Positions 16,604-20,674 of a stretch of DNA of 20,674 nucleotides are shown here, piece by piece. The position numbers were made by a program, and so were the translations under genes. Every line of letters starts with the position of its first letter. Position 1 is the first letter of the stretch. The stretch is from Ophiocordyceps camponoti-saundersi (nom. inval.) (lineage: Eukaryota; Ascomycota; Sordariomycetes; Hypocreales; Ophiocordycipitaceae), in NCBI GenBank assembly GCA_003339415.1, contig PDHQ01000479.1, positions 1 to 20,674 on the forward strand, read 5' to 3'. The notes beneath the pieces were generated by a model that was not told the DNA's origin, did not search any database, and worked only from the letters and a program-made list of their open reading frames with translations.

Positions 16604-17383
16604 GATCGAACAGAAGTCTAGTTTAACAGGAGTTATGACTCTATAGGGGGCCGCCGAGGAATTTTCTACCAGTTCTTTGCTCATTTTACTACCCTGCGTA
16701 AGCTAGGGTGTGAATTTTATGAATTTTTTTAATTATTATATAATTATAAAAAATACGTTTTACTTTATATATATAAAGTAAAACTCCTGCGCATTTTTGC
16801 AAAAATATGCTAGCAAAAAAATTCCTAGTGCTGTGGGTAGGGGTGTTTTGTGCGTGCTAGAAGCCTAAAATGCGTGCATGTTTTTCTTTAATTTTTTTTA
16901 TCACTAGCGTAAGGCTAGCGCCCCTTCGGGGGCGCGCAATAATTATTTATTTAGATATCTGGGGGAGCTAGGCTGAGCTCTATTTGGCATCTAAGGTATG
17001 TCTATTATAGAAGGAGCTGTAGGCTCTACTCTAGCTAAAAAAACTAAATTTTTTAGCTCTAGCTGCGCCAGCACTCTAGTGCTGCGGGATTTTATAGCGA
17101 CTTCGCTGCTGCAGGGATTTATAGTCTAGCTAAAAATTCGGTTTATATACATATATAAACCTCCCTAAAGCTGCTCTAGCTCCGCTTCGCTGCTTCGCTA
17201 GCTCTACCCAGAGGGCGCTAAATTTTGCTGCCAGCGAAGCAGGCGTGCTTGCCAGCATATTTTTCTATCTATGCGCATGCGTGAAAAATGCGCAGGCTGG
17301 CAGCAAAATAAAGCGGGGATAATGAGCTATAGCAAAAAATTGTAGAGCTTGGTACTTCTTCCCCACGAGAACTAAGTATGAGA
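16604..17383 (+). repeat. Repeat-rich spacer between tRNA-Ser and tRNA-Asn
   Basis: No gene was seen. It holds copy 2 of the 100-nt repeat (16712-16810), a CGCCCCTTCGGGGGCG hairpin at about 16920-16935, AGCTCTAGCTGCGCC-type palindrome arms at 17055-17130 and ATATTTTTCTATC...GTGAAAAATGCGC at 17260-17292. Confidence 0.65.
16712..16810 (+). repeat. 100-nt direct repeat, copy 2
   Basis: It is the same as 16177-16276 apart from one missing A after AAACTCCT. Separation is about 535 nt, with tRNA-Ser between the copies, so recombination between them would delete that tRNA. Confidence 0.9.
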
Positions 17384-17454
17384 GCCTCTATAGCTCAAAG
17401 GTAGAGCGTAATACTGTTAATATTATGGCGGATGTTCGATTCATCTTAGAGGCT
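17384..17454 (+). tRNA. trnN(guu): tRNA-Asn (anticodon GTT)
   Basis: Acceptor arms GCCTCTA (17384-17390) and TAGAGGC (17447-17453) pair perfectly. The D stem GCTC/GAGC encloses AAAGGTA. The anticodon stem TAATA/TATTA encloses CTGTTAA, giving anticodon GTT. The T arm GGATG-TTCGATT-CATCT is mostly paired. Confidence 0.93.
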
Positions 17455-18364
17455 TTGCTTTTAATAGAGGCAAATATATATTTTAATGAGTTTTTATAGG
17501 AAATTTTATTTCCTACTAATAAGATAGTAGCATAGGCACATTTCTATCTTATATTTATTCTCTAGCTCTAGAGCTGCGGCAATAAAATTCCTAGAGTAGA
17601 GCTAGAGGGCACATTTTTGCACCAGCGTATTTTCCAACTGTGTTGGAAAATGTGCAGGTCGCTATGTTACAAAAATGCTAGCTGCGCATTTTATGCTTTA
17701 TTTTTCCTATTTTCCTGCAAGCAAGTATTTTTTATAGCCCTATTCCTAGCATATTTTTGCAAAAATGCGCAGCTCTGCGCATGCAGGAATAGGGGTGCGA
17801 TAAAAATATGCAAGGATAGAAAAAAAAATACTAGCTCTAGCTCTAGCTCTAGCCGAGCTAGAAAAATGTGCCGAGCTCAGCTGTACATAAAAATGTAAAA
17901 AAACCTAATCTGTGTGGGTGTGTCCTATATAAATAAAGATAGAGATTTATATAGGGCGCTTCTAGCTGGAAGAATAGATAAAAATTCCTCACACGTGGTA
18001 GGCAGGCTTGACTAGTATATAATAAAAATAAAAACTCATAATATAAAATTATAAATATAAAAGGTAGAGGGCTTAAAGGGCTGGCAGTGTTAGGTATAGG
18101 AGTAAGTAAGTAAAAAAATTCCTAACCTACATGGCTGTGACTGGCTGTATCCTATATAAATAAATATCTAAATCTATATAAGATGGGGTAGGAGTAATAA
18201 ATTAAAATAAAATTCCTCCTCACCCTCACGGTCGTGGCCGGCTGATTAAGCTAGTATACTATTCAATATAAATTAAAATAAAATTCCTCCTGACCCTCAC
18301 GGCTGCGGCCGGCTGATTAAGCTAGTATATTATTCAATATTAATTAAAAAATTTTGATAAGCTA
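17455..18364 (+). repeat. Spacer before cox3 with hairpins and tandem repeats
   Basis: The first half (17500-17890) has GC-rich palindromes, including TTTTCCAACTGTGTTGGAAA at about 17631 and a CATATTTTTGCAAAAATGCG palindrome at 17750, and an AGCTCT run. A short open frame at 17617-17898 crosses these and is not credible. The second half (17900-18342) is a series of diverged repeats built on CCTATATAAATAAA and AAAATTCCTC...GTGG, ending in two 71-nt tandem units at 18201-18342. No coding sequence was found. A cox3 promoter probably lies here, but I cannot point to it. Confidence 0.65.
18201..18342 (+). repeat. Two 71-nt tandem repeats just upstream of cox3
   Basis: Unit 1 (18201-18271) and unit 2 (18272-18342) both read ATTAAAATAAAATTCCTCCT, then CACGG-GGCCGGCTGATTAAGC and AGTATA-TATTCAATAT. 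They differ at only a few bases. Compensating changes in the short GTCGTGGC/CTGCGGC part are possible. Unit 2 ends 22 nt before the cox3 ATG. Confidence 0.9.
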
Positions 18365-19109
18365 ATGAAAACGATGACGTCATCAATGACAATTGAGTCG
18401 TTAATTGTTCAATATCACCCGTATCATCTGGTAACACCTTCACCGTGGCCATTTAATACAAGTATCTCATTATTCATTTTGACAGTAAATGCAGCATTGT
18501 CAATGCATTTATTTAGTAATAGCTATATGATATTTTATATGGCTTTAGTGACAGTAATAGCCTCAATGGCACTATGGTTTAGAGACATAGTATCGGAGGC
18601 TACGTATTTAGGTAACCATACCCTTGCAGTACAAAAAGGAATAAATTTAGGAATTTTATTGTTTATAATATCAGAAGCTTTGTTTTTTTTGGGGATTTTT
18701 TGAGCGTACTTTCATAGCGGCTTAGCACCTAATATAGAATTAGGATGTCAGTGACCGCCTATGGGGATAGAATCTATTAATCCTTTTGAGCTGCCATTAT
18801 TAAATACAGTTATATTATTATCAAGCGGGGTAACAATTACTTTCGCCCACCACTCTTTAATTAAAGGAGGCAGAAAAGGGGCTATATACGGATCAATTCT
18901 TACTGTGGTCTTGGCATTGATTTTCACAGGTTTCCAGGGCTTAGAATATAGTGTTTCTTCATTTACTTTAAGTGACAGCATATTTGGTACATGTTTCTTC
19001 TTCGGGACAGGGTTCCACGGGCTACATGTAATAATAGGTACTATTTTTTTAGGGGTAGGTTTATGAAGAATAATATTTTACCATTTAACAGACCATCACC
19101 ATATCGGAT
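18365..19109 (+). CDS. cox3: cox3 exon 1: cytochrome c oxidase subunit III
   Basis: Subunit III is a core membrane subunit of respiratory complex IV. The ATG at 18365 gives MKTMTSSMTIESLIVQYHPY, followed by HLVTPSPWPFNTS, the usual fungal start. TGA must be read as Trp at 18701, 18752 and 19064. The hallmark segment SEALFFLGIFWAYFHSGLAP (with the conserved Glu) and WPPMGI are intact. HHSLIKGGRKGAIYG, GFQGLEY, GTGFHGLHVIIG and HLTDHHHIG follow. The exon ends at T19109 in a tyrosine codon completed by AT at 19752. A stop-like GGATAA at the junction is intronic. With exon 2 the protein is 277 residues, a normal length (about 269). Confidence 0.97.
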
Positions 19110-19751
19110 AAACATTTTTCTTTATTTGTTCTTTCTTTTTGGAGTTATTAAATAAAAATAAAAACCATGTCCTTTTTATATCTTATAAGTTATAAAAAAA
19201 AAAGAGGTAGGATTTCAAGAATAGCTATTATATAATATATGATGGTAAATAAGCTAAGTAAGGAGTATTGATAATAGCCAATTTGAAGCGGAGCTTATAA
19301 TGTTATAAGAACGTTCAACGACTATAAGTATTTAATTATACTTTTTAGAAACCTCCTTTGAACTGTACTACAATTTTATAAATAACTTTGCTAGTGCTAG
19401 CCCTAGCAAAGCAAGTATTTATAAAAAAGCCATTTAGTAGTAAGTGATCTGAAGACATAGTCTGACCCATAGTTAAAGCTGTGGAAATATAAAAATACCA
19501 AAAAACTCTCTCTCACTTCTCTCTAAACTAAATAAAGCAGCTCTAGGCTCTACTAATTATATAAATAAAAAAAAATAGCTCTGTAGCTCTGTAGCTCTGT
19601 AGCTCTGTAGCTCTGTAGCTCTGTAGCTATATAAATAAAATAAAATAAAAAAAAGAGGTATTTTTACTTAAAACAACTAGTGAGAAGAGGGTATTTTTAT
19701 TTAACAAAGTGATGGAAGTGTGATGAACATAGATTTTTATTTAACAAAGTG
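19110..19751 (+). mobile_element. cox3 group I intron, no ORF
   Basis: The intron is defined by the cox3 frame: GG-A-T | intron ending in G19751 | AT-GAA gives HHHIG-YEGAILYWHF. The P7 strands are TTCAACGACTA (19314-19324) and GAAGACATAGTCTGAC (19451-19466), with a P4-like AATTTGAAGCGGAGC before them (19280-19294). No endonuclease frame is present. The 3' part after the core (19480-19751) is unusually long and filled with low-complexity sequence, including about seven TAGCTCTG units at 19577-19630. A 43-nt duplication of the last intron/exon junction (19692 and 19735) is also present. Confidence 0.88.
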
Positions 19752-19757
19752 ATGAAG
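19692..19757 (+). repeat. Near-duplicate of the cox3 3' splice-site region
   Basis: ATTTTTATTTAACAAAGTGATG begins near 19692 and again near 19733. The first is followed by GAAGTG and the second by AAGGTG (GAA-GGT of exon 2). Only the downstream copy joins in frame to ILYWHF. The period is about 41-43 nt. Confidence 0.8.
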
Positions 19758-19840
19758 GTGCTATATTGTATTGGCATTTTGTGGATGTCGTATGAATATT
19801 CCTTTATTGCTCGGTGTACTACTGGGGTTCTTGCCTGTAG
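19752..19840 (+). CDS. cox3: cox3 exon 2: cytochrome c oxidase subunit III, C-terminus
   Basis: After the split Tyr codon the exon reads EGAILYWHFVDVVWIFLYCS, then VYYWGSCL and TAG at 19838-19840. It completes the last transmembrane helix of Cox3. One TGA (19793) is Trp. The ILYWHFVDVVW motif is diagnostic of the subunit. The final CysLeu beyond YYWGS is a small extension relative to typical fungal Cox3. From 19792 on, the exon overlaps another long + strand frame (see next entry) in a different phase. Confidence 0.95.
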
Positions 19841-20674
19841 ATTCACAAACAAAATCTGATGTGGTGTGTGATCCAATAGTAATAGCTAAAATTAAGTACC
19901 ATAATAATATTGTGGATATAAAATCTTTTAGTACTACACCTAATAATGGTGTGGATTCAGCAGGATCAAGTGGCATGAATCCGGGAAACCAGCAAAATAT
20001 AGAAGGGGGGGAATATTATTCAGCTCAACCAAATCTAGATCCAGGTGTAGGACCATCAACTCAGCCTAATCAACCTAATCAACCTTTATTGTTAGATAGA
20101 GAGGATAGAGATTCTGCTTATTCGTCAGATAACCCTGTTAATAGATCACCATCGCCTTTACAACTACCAGAGCCTCTTATACCATTTCCTGCAACTGCAC
20201 CAGCAGCAAGGCCATCTGATACTAGTAGTTCCACAGGAGCTAATCAAATACCTGGACCAGCTTCATCGCCAGTACAAGATCCTTTAGTAGCATCTGCATC
20301 TTCAGAGCGAGATACTTCAGCGCTAGTAGCGGAGTTAGAGTCGAAGCTAAAAAGAAGCAGGCTAGATAGTGAAAGTGATGAAGAAGATAATGAAAATAAA
20401 CGTCGTAGGTTGTATTTTGATGAAAATAATTCTTCAGAAGAACAAGATGATGGAGAATATTTAGATGAACAAGAAGACAATGCTGATCCTGCAGCGAGTA
20501 CTGGTGCAAGTACTGGTGCCAAGGGTAATGTCGAAACAAAACAAGAATGGGTTATGTCGGGTATGGCGATGCGACCAAAAAGAAGTAGGGAGGATAATGG
20601 AGGTGATGAAGACAATGACAATAAACGCCCTAGATTGGATAAAGGCAAAAATCCAGAAGGACAAGGTGATACAG
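19792..20674 (+). CDS. Unrecognised long ORF overlapping cox3 end, runs off the window (partial)
   Basis: The frame is open from ATG 19792 to the window end (294 codons) without a stop or a TGA codon, so it reads the same in the standard and mitochondrial codes. The same frame is also open from ATG 19723 inside the cox3 intron, reading two TGA codons as Trp. The first 49 nt overlap cox3 exon 2, giving a short hydrophobic start (MNIPLLLGVLLGFLPV). The rest is hydrophilic, rich in Pro, Ser, Asp and Glu, and probably disordered. A basic-acidic-basic module appears twice: KRSRLDSESDEEDNENKRRR (residues 187-206) and KRSREDNGGDEDNDNKRPRL (residues 263-282). STGASTGA is a small tandem repeat (236-243). 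No enzyme domain is visible in this part. It could be the N-terminal region of a plasmid-type polymerase or another mobile protein; that is a guess. Another start, at 19975, would avoid the overlap. Confidence 0.65.
   Translation, partial: MNIPLLLGVLLGFLPVDSQTKSDVVCDPIVIAKIKYHNNIVDIKSFSTTPNNGVDSAGSSGMNPGNQQNIEGGEYYSAQPNLDPGVGPSTQPNQPNQPLLLDREDRDSAYSSDNPVNRSPSPLQLPEPLIPFPATAPAARPSDTSSSTGANQIPGPASSPVQDPLVASASSERDTSALVAELESKLKRSRLDSESDEEDNENKRRRLYFDENNSSEEQDDGEYLDEQEDNADPAASTGASTGAKGNVETKQEWVMSGMAMRPKRSREDNGGDEDNDNKRPRLDKGKNPEGQGDT

Noticed and set aside
17617..17898. Cys-rich open frame of 93 codons
   Set aside because: It crosses several palindromes and an AGCTCT run; the composition is that of the repeats.
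18748..18981. Minus-strand open frame within cox3
   Set aside because: It is the antisense of a clearly recognised cox3 exon.
19838..19840. TAG read as leucine, as in some chytrid mitochondria
   Set aside because: TAG here falls at the expected end of Cox3, and reading through gives only a short non-conserved tail; atp6 ends in TAA and does not decide it.
20240..20664. Three minus-strand open frames at the window end
   Set aside because: They are antisense shadows of the + strand ORF; their Ser/Leu-rich or His-rich composition reflects the complement of its Glu/Asp and Arg codons.
1..20674. CRISPR array
   Set aside because: The repeats are palindromic elements with irregular spacing and shared flanks; there are no uniform spacers, and this is mitochondrial DNA.

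Overview
The window is fungal mitochondrial DNA. TGA is read as tryptophan inside cox3 (18701, 18752, 19064 and 19793). The recognisable genes are atp6, rns (small-subunit rRNA), five tRNAs and cox3. Group I and group II introns interrupt them, and every gene lies on the + strand. The AT-rich spacers are packed with GC-rich palindromes that resemble the mitochondrial 'double-hairpin elements' described in Allomyces and other early-diverging fungi. That makes an early-diverging fungus the best guess; I cannot name a genus. Only about 3 kb of 20.7 kb is exon or tRNA, so the full genome is probably large.

Layout. 1-627: 3' part of a group I intron in atp6 (the upstream exon is outside the window). 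628-856 and 4205-4410: two atp6 exons separated by a 3.35-kb group I intron that holds wrecked GIY-YIG and LAGLIDADG endonuclease genes and many palindromes. 4411-9544: 5.1 kb of repeat-rich DNA containing tRNA-Arg(ACG), one possible 47-codon ORF, a 38-nt perfect palindrome and, just before rns, a cluster of AT-rich stem-loops unlike the GC-rich family. About 9545-15630: rns in three exons. Its first intron is group II (10415-13000, with domain V and an EBS1 candidate). Its second is group I (13469-15306) with a LAGLIDADG gene broken by hairpin insertions. 15738-17454: tRNA-Tyr, tRNA-Asp, tRNA-Ser(GCT) and tRNA-Asn within repeat-rich spacers. 18365-19840: cox3 in two exons around an ORF-less group I intron. 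19792 (or 19723) to the window end: a long unrecognised reading frame overlapping the last codons of cox3.

How it fits together. atp6 and cox3 encode membrane subunits of ATP synthase and cytochrome c oxidase. rns and the tRNAs serve the organelle ribosome. The introns must be removed for any of the split genes to work. Their endonuclease genes are dead, and several were interrupted by hairpin insertions that can be delimited because the flanking protein sequence still reads through. The hairpins occur in spacers, introns and intron ORFs; I saw none in the protein-coding exons.

The most unusual items are (i) the disordered, acidic, NLS-like reading frame that begins inside cox3, (ii) a 128-bp perfect inverted repeat of a double-hairpin element inside the group II intron, (iii) palindromes nested in other elements, and (iv) the stem-loop array upstream of rns. 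All exon boundaries come from reading-frame continuity or rRNA homology judged by eye.
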